In this document: positions 36,112 to 46,980 of the stretch, one piece after another
How positions within the stretch are numbered: the stretch's first letter is position 1
Layout of the letters: each line of letters starts with the position of its first letter
Assembly (NCBI GenBank): GCA_033816765.1
Contig: CM066288.1
Location: forward strand, 1,922,001 to 1,986,000
Source of the DNA: Nothopassalora personata
Taxonomy: Eukaryota; Ascomycota; Dothideomycetes; Mycosphaerellales; Mycosphaerellaceae
Direction: 5' to 3'
Length of the DNA: 64,000 nt
Position numbers and translations under genes: made by a program
The notes under the pieces: generated by a model
The model's input: only the letters and a program-made list of their open reading frames with translations
Database searches by the model: none
Told to the model about the DNA's origin: nothing

Positions 36112-38085
36112 ATGTCGCCGCATTCGATCTACGAGCAGCTCCCGCTGCAAGGTAGCTGCTTCCGGCTCCTGGAAGTCCTGCCCGGATGCTACGACGAGCC
36201 GCTTTACACAGCTCTCGGGACATACAGCTTGGAAGACTGCACATCGTTCGAAGCAATCTCATACCATTGGGGCACATCGGGACAGACCATCGCCATCCTG
36301 GTAAACGATGTACTGCTCGATGCCAGCAGCACCGCAGCTGCGGCGATACGCTCTTGCCGCAATTCATCAGAGTCGGTTTTCCTTTGGATTGACCAAATCT
36401 GCATCAATCAAGATGATCTTCATGAGCGCTCTCATCAAGTGGCACTCATGTCTCAAATCTATGGCTCCGCGGCTCAAGTCAACGTCTGTTTAAATGGCCA
36501 CGGCGAAGGTCCAAAGCTGCTATTCGACTTTGCAGATGTTCTTTACACGCAGAATCATCCGTGCTGGTGGTCCGTCAACAGATGGGCACCATGTATAGAG
36601 AGCTCCAGCAGTCCACTGCAAGCAGTGCTTGGCCCCAATCTGAGATTAACACGCAAAGCGTGGTCTATCCTTGCGCCTTATCAGAACTACGCTGATGCAC
36701 TCTCCCACGATCTTGCGCTGTTCCTGCAAAACCCTTGGTTCTGCCGTGCCTGGGTTGTCCAAGAAGCTACTCTTGCAAAGCGATTAGTTGTCGTATGTGG
36801 CCAGTTCAAAACGTCCTGGGATGCACTGTGCGAACTGGTCAGCTTGCAACCTGAGTTGTACAAGCAACGCAAGCAGACTCTGCCTGTGCTCCTTGGGTGG
36901 AAGGGGTTTGTGGCTATCAATGACATGAGGATTGTCGTGAAGAGACACTCGCTATGGCTGCGTTCACAGACGCTGCTAAGAAGCCTGCGTCGGGACCTAC
37001 ACTATGCGGAGTGGTCACGATCTCTAGCCAACATGAGATTATCAATTGGGCAGTTTCATCGCCCACCTCAGCTACATCTTTTGGGGACCATGAGACAGTT
37101 CCGTGACTGGCAAGCCACCGACGGGCGGGACAAAGTCTTCGGTTTTCTTGGTCTCAGCCAAGTCTGGGCAGCCAATGGACTTCCTTTCAGCTCGAGGTAC
37201 AGACAAACAGAGCAGCCTTCGGGATACCAGGTCAGCATCAGTGATGTGTGTCTTTCTTTTGCATGGTAACACATCGAAACCACTGATACGCTAGACGTCC
37301 TCATGGCATCGTGCTATGCTGCGAGTGCTCACAGTGACCTTCCATATTGGGTGCCAGACTGGTCGCAGACAGCACCATTGTGTGATACATGGTATGGACC
37401 TTGGATGTCAAAGTGGCCCTTCTCGACTGCAGGCACGAGTGCTGAGCCGGAGTTCATCCCGGCTGAGAAGGCTATTATGTTGCGAGGCATCGAAGTTGAT
37501 GTTGTCGACAAAGTAGTCGACAGTTGTGTCGATATCGATACTTTTCGCAGGCCGTCCGATCCAATCTGGGCCAGGTGGCGTACTTTTGCCATGAAATTGC
37601 ATCGCCCCAACGATCCCTATGGCGAGGCCGAGGAACAACACTTCGACGCGTTCTGGCGCACTCTCATCTATGATACAGACAGCTCCTCCCGCCGAGCTAC
37701 GCCCGCTCTTGGTCGAAAGTTCCACAGCTGGTTCGCAGGAGGTATATCTCCAGAAAACCCAGAGGTCATAGGCAATCTTATTTTCAAGGAGCGCAAGCTG
37801 TTTCGCACCAAAGGCGGCTATTTGGGCAACGCCTGCTCCAATGTCATTCCTGGTGACAAGGTGTTCTTGCTCCATGGCGGCCGGCTTCCTTTCATCCTTC
37901 GCGAAGATCGAATGGTGGAAGGCAAGACTTCTGCTCTGCGTACGAACGACTATCGCGAAGATCATAGATCGCTACAGGGTTACCGTATGGTCGGCGGCGA
38001 TTCGTATGTTCATGGCATTTGCGATGAGCTGGATCGTAGAAGGCTTCAGGAGCAGTATGTGTGTCATGAGATTGCGTTGATATGA
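36112..38085 (+). pseudogene. HET-domain protein interrupted by one in-frame TAA
   Basis: This is an otherwise continuous frame of 657 residues. The HET domain opens with FEAISYHWGTSG, then VFLWIDQICINQDDLHERSH and QVALMSQIYG, all core HET motifs. The downstream family hallmarks FLQNPWFCRAWVVQEATLAK, TDGRDKVFGFLGL, LPYWVPDWS and GDKVFLLHGGRLPFILR are present in order, and it ends SYVHGICDELD. At 37267-37269 (codon 386) a TAA breaks the frame between VCLSFAW and HIETTDTLDVL, where CAA Gln would fit by one C-to-T change. No intron that removes it while keeping family residues was found; a 60-nt GTAACA..GAG option would delete the conserved LDVL stretch. The start at 36112 (MSPHSIYEQLPLQG) is chosen because HET proteins begin close to such text; upstream in-frame ATGs exist. 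HET proteins trigger cell death on non-self recognition. Confidence 0.85.
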
Positions 38086-39004
38086 TGCATACGAAGTTGC
38101 AGCTGACCATGACCACGCTGCTGTGCAGTCAAGAAAGATGCCATATCGGCAACGACGTACGCAGTCCTGCTCAGAGGGCTTGAAGTGAGCGTTTGGGAAG
38201 ATGTAGGCCGCCAGTGACTTAAGCTGAAGTGCTGGAACTCTTCGACATCATGGAGCATGGTGGATATGCACTCCCAGCCTCGCCTGGGAACATGTATCTC
38301 TGCACGGTACGAGCGTGACCTGCCCCGATAGCCCTCAGCCCGCTGCATGCAATTGGTACGATCCAGGCCTCCACGACCACGGCGTTGCTCGCATTTCTCG
38401 TGCATTCGCAAGGAGTTGCGAGGGGGCATGCCGAGAGTAAGACCGCTGTCGGTTGATATTGACCATTGGAACGCTATGTGTAACATGGTGGGCTCTGGTT
38501 GCTTGTGAAGGCTGCCCATCATTCTCAGACCCCTGCAAGGCCCCTACGTTGGCACCGAGGTAGCTCCCGAAGTCCATGTGGTCCAGCACTTCTCTTGAAC
38601 ACCTTTCATCTTGACAGCTTCCTGAAGGAGGATCGCGCTACAGAACAACGAAGGTTGTTGCGGAATACCAGTAAGCGTTGCACGTAAGTCTGGCGGATCG
38701 AGTGCTGGCCACGTGGAATCGCTATACCTCAAAGAAACGACTTGCATAAAGAGATCAAACGAGACAACGTATCTTTCTGTTCGTCGCTGACAGCAAACGC
38801 AGGCGTCAGGTGTATGACCTTCGGCTTCTACGGCTTCAAGCCGCCAAGATCATATGCTGGCACGTTCACTCACCCACACCACATCAACTGGCAAGCATAC
38901 ACAAGATGGTTGGATCCCTGGCCTTCCTATCAGCCACTTCTAAAAGATTGCAAAATGACCTCATTTCCTTTATCGCTGGTGTCGAGGACAATCCCATTGT
39001 TGAA
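38086..39004. other. Intergenic region between the HET gene and the paralogue array
   Basis: Open frames here overlap on both strands and lack protein character. No element or RNA gene is seen. Confidence 0.4.
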
Positions 39005-40515
39005 ATGGCTAATCATCATTCACCTCGAGCGCCTGAAGCTGCGAGTTCAAGGTTGGACAGGGATGGCTGTAGAGCAGGCCAACACGAAGCGTAACACGCG
39101 AAGTGGTTATGCACTCTATCACTTCACGAGACGAGCTATTAAAACTTCAGGCTTCTCCTACCAAGCTGGACTCCCCCAAAGCAGTCTCTCTGCAATCAGA
39201 CACAACGATCCGTCGACAGTGACCCGACGGCCGCGCCTCTGCTACCAAACGATCTCTCCGGTATCCTTGCCCCCTCAGCTCCTGACATCCCAGCCTACGG
39301 TCAAGTGGCACAGCTCCGCACGAGCGTCAGCGTCGAGCGCAGCACACCTCACGGCGCAGACGCGGTCCGCGGTATCAGCACCGAGAACGACGACGCGGTC
39401 GATGATATGGACGTCCTCGTGCATTCAAGTCCGGACCCTCACGCCGACGCCGGTATGGACTTCAACGAGCTCTTCGGCGTCGACCCTCCTGCCTTCGAGG
39501 ACAATATTCATGATCAGCACGAGTTCACCGACTTACAGACGAGCAAGGATCTACAGTTCGAGAGAGAGGACCCGCGGCTTGCCCATGACGACAGCGACAA
39601 CTCCCATCCACGGACATCAGAAAAGGGTGAGGACACATTCGACATTAACAACGTTGATCCCCTTTTACGAGATTTCACCACCGTGACTCAGGCTACTGTC
39701 AACCCGGGCCTGCTACACGAGCAAGACCCTATCGCGCCATCAACCGCCCGGGCTGCTCGAAAGCGCGGTCGACAGACCGAGAACGACACCAACCGCGACG
39801 AAGGAGATCAGCGTCAGACGGCAAAGCGACAGAAGACTACCATCATTTCAGCTTCGACTTCCTCCACCACCGGCAACGTCACTCCCACTGAACGTTCAGC
39901 AACGACAGAGGCATTCCCTAGCACTTCAACTTCTCAGCTTCGACTTCCTCCACCACCGGCAACGTCACTCCCACTGAACGTTCAGCAACGACAGAGGCAT
40001 TCCCTAGCACTTCGACTTCTCAGGCACAGCAGTCAACAACCTCTATGATTCATCCACAGCCGACGGGCAATAGACCAGCTGTCACCACTGCGGCGGGCGC
40101 CACGCAAGCTACGGCAATCGCCACCGCTGCCCCTGCTCGTGCCCAACGTCGGAACAGCCGTGATTTGGTCCACGCCGGCGTGGATATGAGCGCTTGGCAG
40201 GGGCTAGAGCCACGCGACCTACTCTACATGGTCGATCAGGGCATGGTGGATGCAAAGGACGTCTACGGCGAGTACGCGTACGAGATGTCAAAAGAATGTA
40301 CCAACGAGGAGTGCGCTGCCGCCATCTCGAAGCAGATCGGCAAGAAGTGTGACGCCAACAACTTCTGGCAGCGTGTCGTCAACCACTTGAAGCGCATGGT
40401 CGGCTCGAATGACACGAGTAAGAATGGAAGGTTGAGAAAGGCAATTGACGCCTTCCAAGATGAGAGGATTAGCAACGGGCTCAAGGTCAGCAAGGGAAAG
40501 AGGCGTAAGGACTAG
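39005..40515 (+). pseudogene. Paralogue array member 1, frameshifted by an 86-bp duplication
   Basis: The family is not recognised. The clear coding part starts by about 39,200 (after a likely 3' splice site AATCAG) and a candidate first exon begins at ATG 39005 (MANHHSPRAPEAASS); the 5' joint is unresolved. The N-terminal part is acidic and disordered (DAVDDMDVLV, FNELFGVDPPAFEDN) with a nuclear-localisation-like stretch (ARKRGRQTEN, TAKRQKTT). The C-terminal domain at 40,165-40,480 has VHAGVDMSAWQGLEPRDLLY, then DVYGEYAYEMSK, then FWQRVVNHLKRM, and ends with a basic SKGKRRKD. An exact-looking 86-bp tandem duplication (39848-40019) shifts frame by two, so the first frame ends at 40048. Deleting one copy restores a single frame. 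It lacks the N-terminal domain found in members 3 and 4. Confidence 0.6.
39848..40019 (+). repeat. 86-bp tandem duplication inside paralogue 1
   Basis: Copies 39848-39933 and 39934-40019 differ at one base (TTCAACTTC against TTCGACTTC). Each begins TCAGCTTCGACTTCCTCCAC. The encoded Ser/Thr-rich segment is read once in frame and once out of frame because 86 is not a multiple of three. Confidence 0.95.
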
Positions 40516-41129
40516 AGAGGGAATAACACAGCATTGAAAGAACATGTTCATCCTGGGACGCCGTCATGGATAGCGACGGGACAAAGGATAGACGAGTGGG
40601 CGTTCGGTCCAGATGGCTCGATGAGAAAATGAGAACTGGTCGGGGAACTGATGAATTGGCTATACACTAGAACTGCAATAGAATGTGATGAAAGTCGGGC
40701 GGAAGATCTCGAGAGGCCTCGTTCAGGATTCTCAGTATCAGCAGCAATTCGTCCCACCTTACATTGGGGAATAAGACCGGCAGTTGACAACAGAGCGCCA
40801 TATAGGGACAGTGCATGAAGCAACGAAGTCATCATGGCCAGCGAGTGGCTGGTCCTTGGAAGGTCCATTCGGAAAGATTTTAAAGACCGGCCAGCATCTG
40901 AGCGATGACCTTTCATCGAGCCTGTTGGCATCGCCCATGTTTACGCGAGAATCGGAATGGAATGCATCTTCGGCAAAGTCCACCATACAATATAGCCATC
41001 GCGCGCACCTCGGACGCAAGCCGTCCGTCTCACCACCGCTTGCACGGTCAAGAGAACCGCGTCAGGCTATACGCACTACGTTAGGTAACACACTTCTTCT
41101 GCATTCAGCTGTGGCCACGAGGCGAAGCA
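40516..41129. other. Intergenic region between paralogue 1 and the paralogue 2 fragment
   Basis: No supported gene is seen. Short open frames on both strands overlap without motif structure. Confidence 0.4.
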
Positions 41130-41576
41130 TACAGTGACCGGGACGACCAAGAAGATCAAGAGGCGGATCATCCCGCGCTTAGTACACCGAGTGCTCGTAC
41201 CAGCACCAAGTCCACCACGACATCAGCATCACATTTTGACCCGCGCGGGTAACTGTCTTGAGCCTCCCATGGCCGGCTTCAGCACATCGGCATGCCAATC
41301 CAGTATTGGCTGAACAAGAAGCCCCTGGAGGTGAGTGACTTGATTGTGGCCGGCGACATCACACCAGACGAAGTCACTGGCGAGGTTGCATTTACCCTCG
41401 CGAAGGGCTACACTGACTCTGAACGTGCTGACCTCATTGGCATTGCCCGAGACACGTTCTACAATGGACGTGTGCTCAAATACATGCAAGCATGTTCAGG
41501 GCAAGCTGGAGCGCCTAGCCTTACCAAGATCATGGACAACCCCTTGGCGGACCAAGAAGATCTGAGTCGGTCGTAA
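41130..41576 (+). pseudogene. Paralogue array member 2, C-terminal fragment
   Basis: The plus-strand frame from 41292 reads MPIQYWLNKKPLEVSDLIVA, then GDITPDEVTGEVAFTLAKGY, then RDTFYNGRVLKYMQA. It aligns with the C-terminal domain of its neighbours: the position before it (HIGM) matches HAGVD and HSGID, and the P-x-x-V-x-GE pattern is shared. Upstream, 41,137-41,247 encodes an acidic, Ser/Thr-rich linker (DRDDQEDQEADHPALSTPSA) that stops at TAA in GGGTAA, and the phases between the two parts do not fit any intron I tried. The N-terminal domain is missing. It is probably a dead partial copy. Confidence 0.55.
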
Positions 41577-42318
41577 ATAAGTTTGGATTCTTTATGGCTT
41601 CTGAAGTCCAGATTTCTGTGCAGAGAAATACCAGAGGATCGAAACATGTACGCAGCTCGGCCATGTGGCTCTAACTCTATATTATGAGCATGATCCACCA
41701 GTACCCAGACGAGACATCGGTGCATCATCAGTAATGAGGCCACTCCTGCGTTGGAAACGACCCACCCACTTCTCCAGACGTTCTGCTCATCAATAGATTC
41801 CAAAACAGTTAATGTCATTTATGCTAGCGATGTAGGCGACAAGGCAGGCGGATCAGACGCAAGCCCAACCTTGCCGAAGCCAGCGCGCCGTACCAATTGA
41901 CTAGCTAGGGATCCGTATTCAGCTAATATAGATGCTTGTCCTTCATATGGACACCACGGATTGCGCCCCGAACGCTCCCCCACGGCCTTGAATGTAAGCT
42001 TGGCTAGGTGAAAAGGCCCTTTGAGCTGTGCCTATCAAAGCGTTGTCTTTGTGAGAAGTGAACGGTTGGAGTGATTACACCTCAACTCAAGGACAATGTG
42101 TCGTGTTCTTTGTTACCTGCGCCACTTTCAACACCCTTTACATTGTGTTAAATTTTCCTGCCCGACCCGAGCTGTTACTAAACAGATTTTGTCCCAACTT
42201 TCAACAACCCGACTAGCAAGATTTCACAGACACATCGAGCTTCTTTTCAATTGATCGAAAGTCCCCAAGTACTTGTGCAACCATCATCGATCAGATCAAC
42301 AGCTCCAGTGAATCTGAC
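41577..42318. other. Intergenic region, promoter of paralogue 3
   Basis: No gene is seen. It holds the 5' flank of the intact paralogue at 42319. Confidence 0.4.
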
Positions 42319-43953
42319 ATGCAGCGTAAACATACACCAGATCTCTCTGGCGACCTTGACAGCGTGCACTTCAACTCAGCATCCCGTGCGCCGGCAGCAC
42401 CAATGCTCAGACTCTACTCAGAGTCCTCTGCTTTGAAGGCACCACCGAACTCCCCCCTACAGCCTCTCGACATCGCCGAGATGTCACCCCTCACACCAAC
42501 AGAGCCGCAGTGCACCGCGACTCTACATGGCCTGTTCGGCCCTGAAGGGCCAGCGTTTCCAGTCAGAGGTACCGAAGCGGCCCTTCGAACTCTCGCCGCC
42601 GCAGTCGAGGACGGTCTGGCGGTCGTCGAGGCGATACACGACGGAGATATTATTGTTGAAGGAGCCCTTTATCCACTTCGAACTCGGGGCGTCGTCCCGG
42701 ATCACCGCGAACAGGGCATCCTCGAATTCGGTAATCATGCGGAAAGGCAGGCTCTGGGTCTCACAGAGACACAATTCTCGCTTACGCCCGAGGAGGCCAA
42801 AGTGCTCGATTCATCATATACACCATTCCTCTCGAGGCTCGAGATTGACAACAACCATTTTGATATTGAGAAGGTTCTTGTCATGCTCAAGATCTTCGCA
42901 CGATACTGGCAACACACAGGTAAGCATTACCAAATGCTTGTCGTCACCAACTTGGAGGGACCTCAGCCTCTTGATGCTCAGATCTTCAGCATACAGGAAG
43001 GCGCCAACGAGACGTTATTCCTGTACCGCAAGCTCAAGTTCAAGGGCTTCGTTAGCGGCGCTGCAACTTATGAAGAGACCTGGCTGCCGATCTCTCTTGG
43101 TCCTGATGCGGCAATCCCAGCTCGCGAGCTCGATCTCCTTGGCAGAATTTCCCAGCAGGCCATCGACCAAAAAGCTGGGCAAGCTGCTGCGCAGGCAGTC
43201 AAGCAGCGACCAAGGATCAAGAAGGTGCAGAAGATCCCAAAATACCGAGATAACGCAGCAGTGGCCAGCTCAGGCTCAAGGGCACGAGCTAAGCCAATTC
43301 ACAGCGGCATTGATATCAGTGCGTACCAAAGTATGACCCCAGATCAAGTCTTCGCAACTGTCAAGCAGGAACTCGCGGACAGAACACTGCATCCAAACGG
43401 TGTGGCGGGAGAGCGTCTCCTCCTCTTCGCTGTAAGATACAGCAACTCGGAGATTAGAGACCTCCTGCTGCCGTTCAACGAGCTCTATAACGAGACACTA
43501 GCCACAGCAAATAATGTCTACAACGGGCGCATCTTGCCAGCTATCAAGGCGTCAATGAAGTCTGGTCAGACTTTCGAGAAGGTCAAGGCAGAATTTGACG
43601 GGGAGCGCAAGGCAAATGACTTGAAGACAACAAGCGGAATGCGTGGTAAGTCAACACAAGAGATCAAGGTCTCATCCACTACGCGCAAGCGCAAGAGAGA
43701 TCGACGAGTTGAAAGGCCGGAAGAGGATGAAGAAGAGATGTCCGACATATCGGATGAGGAAGATGCTTTTGTTCCGACTCCTCTTAAGAAACGAACACGC
43801 GGTGCCAGGCCTCGTGCGAGCTATAAACTCATTGCTCACGAAGAGGACGAGTACGAGGACATGGAGGACGCAGATGTCACTGAACAGGGTCGTACCTGGT
43901 CACGCTACAAGCGTGCCACAAAGGAGAATGACGAGAGTGATAACGAAGATTAA
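42319..43953 (+). CDS. Paralogue array member 3, intact, unknown two-domain protein
   Basis: One exon, 544 residues, family not recognised. The N-terminal domain, about residues 65-270, runs from ATLHGLFGPEGPAF through AAVEDGLAVVEAIHDGDIIV, LVMLKIFARYWQHTG and HYQMLVVTNLEGPQPLDAQI to ATYEETWLPISLG; it looks like a mixed alpha/beta fold. An Ala/Gln/Lys linker follows. The C-terminal helical domain, about 327-425, runs from IHSGIDISAYQSMTPDQVFA through RYSNSEIRDLL and NVYNGRILPAIKASMK to FDGERKANDLK. The tail is basic then acidic (TRKRKRDRRVERPEEDEEEM, later PLKKRTRG), so the protein is probably nuclear. Member 4 shares both domains; members 1 and 2 share only the second. No catalytic motif, zinc site or transmembrane segment is visible. 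The start ATG is followed at once by family-like text, and no intron is needed. Confidence 0.8.
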   Translation: MQRKHTPDLSGDLDSVHFNSASRAPAAPMLRLYSESSALKAPPNSPLQPLDIAEMSPLTPTEPQCTATLHGLFGPEGPAFPVRGTEAALRTLAAAVEDGLAVVEAIHDGDIIVEGALYPLRTRGVVPDHREQGILEFGNHAERQALGLTETQFSLTPEEAKVLDSSYTPFLSRLEIDNNHFDIEKVLVMLKIFARYWQHTGKHYQMLVVTNLEGPQPLDAQIFSIQEGANETLFLYRKLKFKGFVSGAATYEETWLPISLGPDAAIPARELDLLGRISQQAIDQKAGQAAAQAVKQRPRIKKVQKIPKYRDNAAVASSGSRARAKPIHSGIDISAYQSMTPDQVFATVKQELADRTLHPNGVAGERLLLFAVRYSNSEIRDLLLPFNELYNETLATANNVYNGRILPAIKASMKSGQTFEKVKAEFDGERKANDLKTTSGMRGKSTQEIKVSSTTRKRKRDRRVERPEEDEEEMSDISDEEDAFVPTPLKKRTRGARPRASYKLIAHEEDEYEDMEDADVTEQGRTWSRYKRATKENDESDNED

Positions 43954-44739
43954 AATCTCGAGCGCGATGCCTGAAGCTTCGCATGATCGATGAATGCTGT
44001 ATGAGTCTGCTTTGAAGCGTTTAGCGTTCGGCGTTAGGCAACGATTTTCCATGCACATGCGCTTGCTGCTTGATGTAGTCCTGAACCAGATTCGCAACGT
44101 ATAGAGTTGGCACGATGTTGCTCCTATTTCTGTTCTCCTTCGTCTTACACGAAATTTTATCGCTTTCACAATCTGGCTGTCAACTATTGACCTGAGCAGA
44201 CATTGTGACTCGGCGTGCTTGAAGGCTGTGTATGTCCTAATGCCTGTCATGTACACGAGAACACTCTCCACAAGTTTATGTGGCTTCGTCTATGGCAGGT
44301 AACTACAGTGTCTTCTCAGATACCTCGCCACAATGTTTCATGTCGGGAAGAACATACTACTGCTCTCTGTTCCACGCCCGGCATGGCAGAGACCCACTAG
44401 TAACACATTCACTTCTTTTGAGTGAATGAGAGAATGAATGCATTACATAACGCAGACCTCTTCACTGTGATAACGCCTTCGATGCTCTGTTGTCGCCCGC
44501 TTGCCATACATTGCTCTTGATCCTACCTCTAGTATTCCCTTACCCCCCGTTACCACTCATCACCCAAGGAAACCGCCAAACACATTCTCCCTAATTTTTG
44601 GCAAACATAACACCGCCTCGACCACACCACACTCAAGGCAGACTTCTCCTGTCATCGGAGCATCTTCTCCCATCTCAACGGAGCACTGCAGCTACATCAG
44701 ACGAAGAGTCATCTCAACACTGCTCTGAATCACGCCAAC
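43954..44739. other. Intergenic region, promoter of paralogue 4
   Basis: No gene is seen. There is a C/A-rich leader-like stretch at 44,520-44,735 just before the next start codon, typical of fungal 5' UTRs. Confidence 0.4.
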
Positions 44740-45969
44740 ATGGACGACTACCAACCGCAAGCCGTAGAGGAATACACTCTGGAGGTTGAAGGTCTGCTCG
44801 GCAGCGACGCAGGAACACAAACTGTGGTCGGCTCTCTTTCAGCGCTTACCGCACTTCAGCAAGCCTTCGACAACGGCTTGTCAATCACCCAAGACCTGTC
44901 GTCTGGACAAGAAGCCTTTGACTGCTCTTGTGCCTACTTCCAGGACATAGCTGCTATACCTGACTTTCGTCAGGATTCAGTCCTGGACGAGCTCAGCGAT
45001 GAGACTGTTCGAGCTGTCCGCAAATTGGACCACATCGCCGAGGAAGGCAGACCACAGTTTCAGGCCCACTACTTCAACATCGACGGTGTCCCACGGATGC
45101 TCCGCTGTCTCTCAAAGCATCACTCTCATCGGTACTTCGGCAAGTTCAATTACCAACTCGGAGTTCTCACTCTTCTCCCAGATGGCTCCTTGAGTGCTCA
45201 GGTGTTCGATTCGACTCTTCGAGAGATTGTCTCTCATACTATCTGGGTATTTCGCAGAATCGCCGGCCCAGTGAACATTGGAGAGCAGTATTCAGAAGTC
45301 TACGCAGCTTTCGTCCTTGCAGAGGACGTGGCTCGGCCGAAGGCACAGTACACGCCTCGAGCGCGAACTTTTGAGAGCAAGCGGGGTGGACGTGCTGCGA
45401 CTGAGGCCACTCAAGGGCCAACAGAGTCCTCGACGAAGCAAGCAGGCATAGCCGAGCGCCAGGACCCCAAGTCAAGAGGCGGTTCAGCTGCAGCCTGGAG
45501 GAACAAATCTTTGTACGACGCACGCGATGTAGACGCCACCAACTTCGACGATGGGCGTCTCCACCCGGATGACATTCAAGGAGAGTTGGTGCTTGAGCTT
45601 GTGCCATACATCAGCACCGCAGACCTGCACGCTCGTATCAACGGCCTCTACGAGAAGCTCAACGAGAAGCGCAAGGGCAACTTTGCTACCCTTCGCTTCA
45701 GAAATGCACTGATCGCAAAGTGCGACCGTCAGGGTCTCGATCGTAAGGCGGAATGGGTCAAGGTCCAAAGGGCGCGTAGGTCGAATGGATGCAAACCAGA
45801 CACAGGGAACCCGCCAGAACTGCATCTGGGCATGAACATGGGCAACACCTACGCCAGACGTAAAACACCGGTCACCGACGAAGATGGAGACATGGAGGGT
45901 GCCATTGAGGAGGGTTTGGAGGCTGGGACCGAGGACGATGATCGAGAGGTTGAGGAGATGGAAGAGTGA
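44740..45969 (+). CDS. Paralogue array member 4, intact, unknown two-domain protein
   Basis: One exon, 409 residues. The N-terminal domain (about 13-195) aligns with member 3 in order: LEVEGLLGSDAGTQT against ATLHGLFGPEGPAF, LQQAFDNGLSITQDLSSGQE against the AVEDGLAVVEAIHDGD stretch, YFGKFNYQLGVLTLLPDGSL against HYQMLVVTNLEGPQPLD, and SAQVFDSTLREIV against DAQIFSIQEG. A Ser/Lys linker leads to the C-terminal domain (about 255-350): DGRLHPDDIQGELVLELVPY, then FATLRFRNALIAKCDRQ, then WVKVQRARRSNGCK. It ends in a very acidic tail (EDDDREVEEMEE). There is no second NLS cluster as in member 3. The divergence between members 3 and 4 is large, so the duplication is old, unlike the fresh 86-bp event in member 1. 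Function unknown; a nuclear role is inferred only from tail composition. Confidence 0.8.
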   Translation: MDDYQPQAVEEYTLEVEGLLGSDAGTQTVVGSLSALTALQQAFDNGLSITQDLSSGQEAFDCSCAYFQDIAAIPDFRQDSVLDELSDETVRAVRKLDHIAEEGRPQFQAHYFNIDGVPRMLRCLSKHHSHRYFGKFNYQLGVLTLLPDGSLSAQVFDSTLREIVSHTIWVFRRIAGPVNIGEQYSEVYAAFVLAEDVARPKAQYTPRARTFESKRGGRAATEATQGPTESSTKQAGIAERQDPKSRGGSAAAWRNKSLYDARDVDATNFDDGRLHPDDIQGELVLELVPYISTADLHARINGLYEKLNEKRKGNFATLRFRNALIAKCDRQGLDRKAEWVKVQRARRSNGCKPDTGNPPELHLGMNMGNTYARRKTPVTDEDGDMEGAIEEGLEAGTEDDDREVEEMEE

Positions 45970-46177
45970 TTGGATCAGAGACGAGCATTTCATGGAGCGT
46001 ATTTGAGAGCAGACGAAGATTGGAACGATACGGAATCATCATAGAGCGATGTAATCTGGCTATGGTGGACACGTGGAGTGACTGCAGCGTCTTTCACGCG
46101 ATACCCTCTTGATAGCCCAGCTTGCATGAGTTTCACCTAGGATGGAACGTGCCACTTCATGACATGCACTTCGGCGC

Positions 46178-46980
46178 TTATTGGTGCGGATCTGGAATCT
46201 CAATTCGCGCCTCTGACATGATGTCCCAATGGTCCTGAAGATGCTGCGGCTGAAGGCCTGCGAACTCGATGATCCAGCCGAAATGGGAAGTATCGAGATC
46301 AGTATACTGCTCGCGGTTCTGCTTTGCCCATTCCAAACACTGCGTGACAAACCCCCTATCAAGACCTTCTGGCCAGTCTTCCTCGCGTACTTGATCGTAG
46401 ATCTTGGACAGCTTGATGTGCTTTCAAGACTCACCAGGAATGTTGCTCCACGAGTTGGCTATCATGTTGTCTGCCCTCCCAGCGGCCCTCGCATGCGTAA
46501 TATGCCAGTGGTCCACCTCGAAGTGCTCCTTGCCAGCTGCAGCCATCCTCCCGTTGACCCGATTGTAGCGCTTCATGTACGACGCCTTGTTTAACTTTTT
46601 TAAGGCGCTGAGGACGAGTTTGGCGAGCATCTTCTGCGTGACGGCGTTGGGCATGAGGCGGATGAGAGTCTTAATTGGACATGTAATATGTTCCATACCT
46701 TTTAGAAGTGCGTCCCGTATGTAACCGAGGGTGAGAAACATTGTCCACAAGTATCGTGACTGGGATCTGTTACACTTGTTATAGCCTTCCCGTTAGCAAT
46801 CGGCATATAGCTTACCTCCTCTTCCGAGCCGTCGCGAAGCAGAGCGTACATGTTGATAGGACTGGCGTGTGGATCATATCTGCGCTTGACGAGGCGTCTC
46901 TCTGAGGTGTCGTTGATGAACCTGTCGAGGCGACGTTCTTGCTCTTGTTGCTCGAGACCACTGTATAGAGTGTGTTCCAT
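46178..46980 (-). pseudogene. Hypothetical gene with an in-frame TGA
   Basis: The family is not recognised. Exon 1 is 46980-46816 (MEHTLYSGLEQQEQERRLDR onward, 55 codons) and ends at a GTAAGC donor; the intron has a GCTAAC branch and an acceptor near 46767. A later coding stretch from about 46,615 downward (KMLAKLVLSALKKLNKASYM, then EHFEVDHWHITHARAAGRAD) is followed in the same frame by TGA at 46424-46426 and then continues KHIKLSKIYDQVREEDWPEG and HFGWIIEFAGLQPQHLQDHW to a TAA at 46178. CGA (Arg) to TGA would explain the stop. The middle exon does not fit in phase either. Both facts suggest decay, although a mis-read splice could explain the second. Confidence 0.5.
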
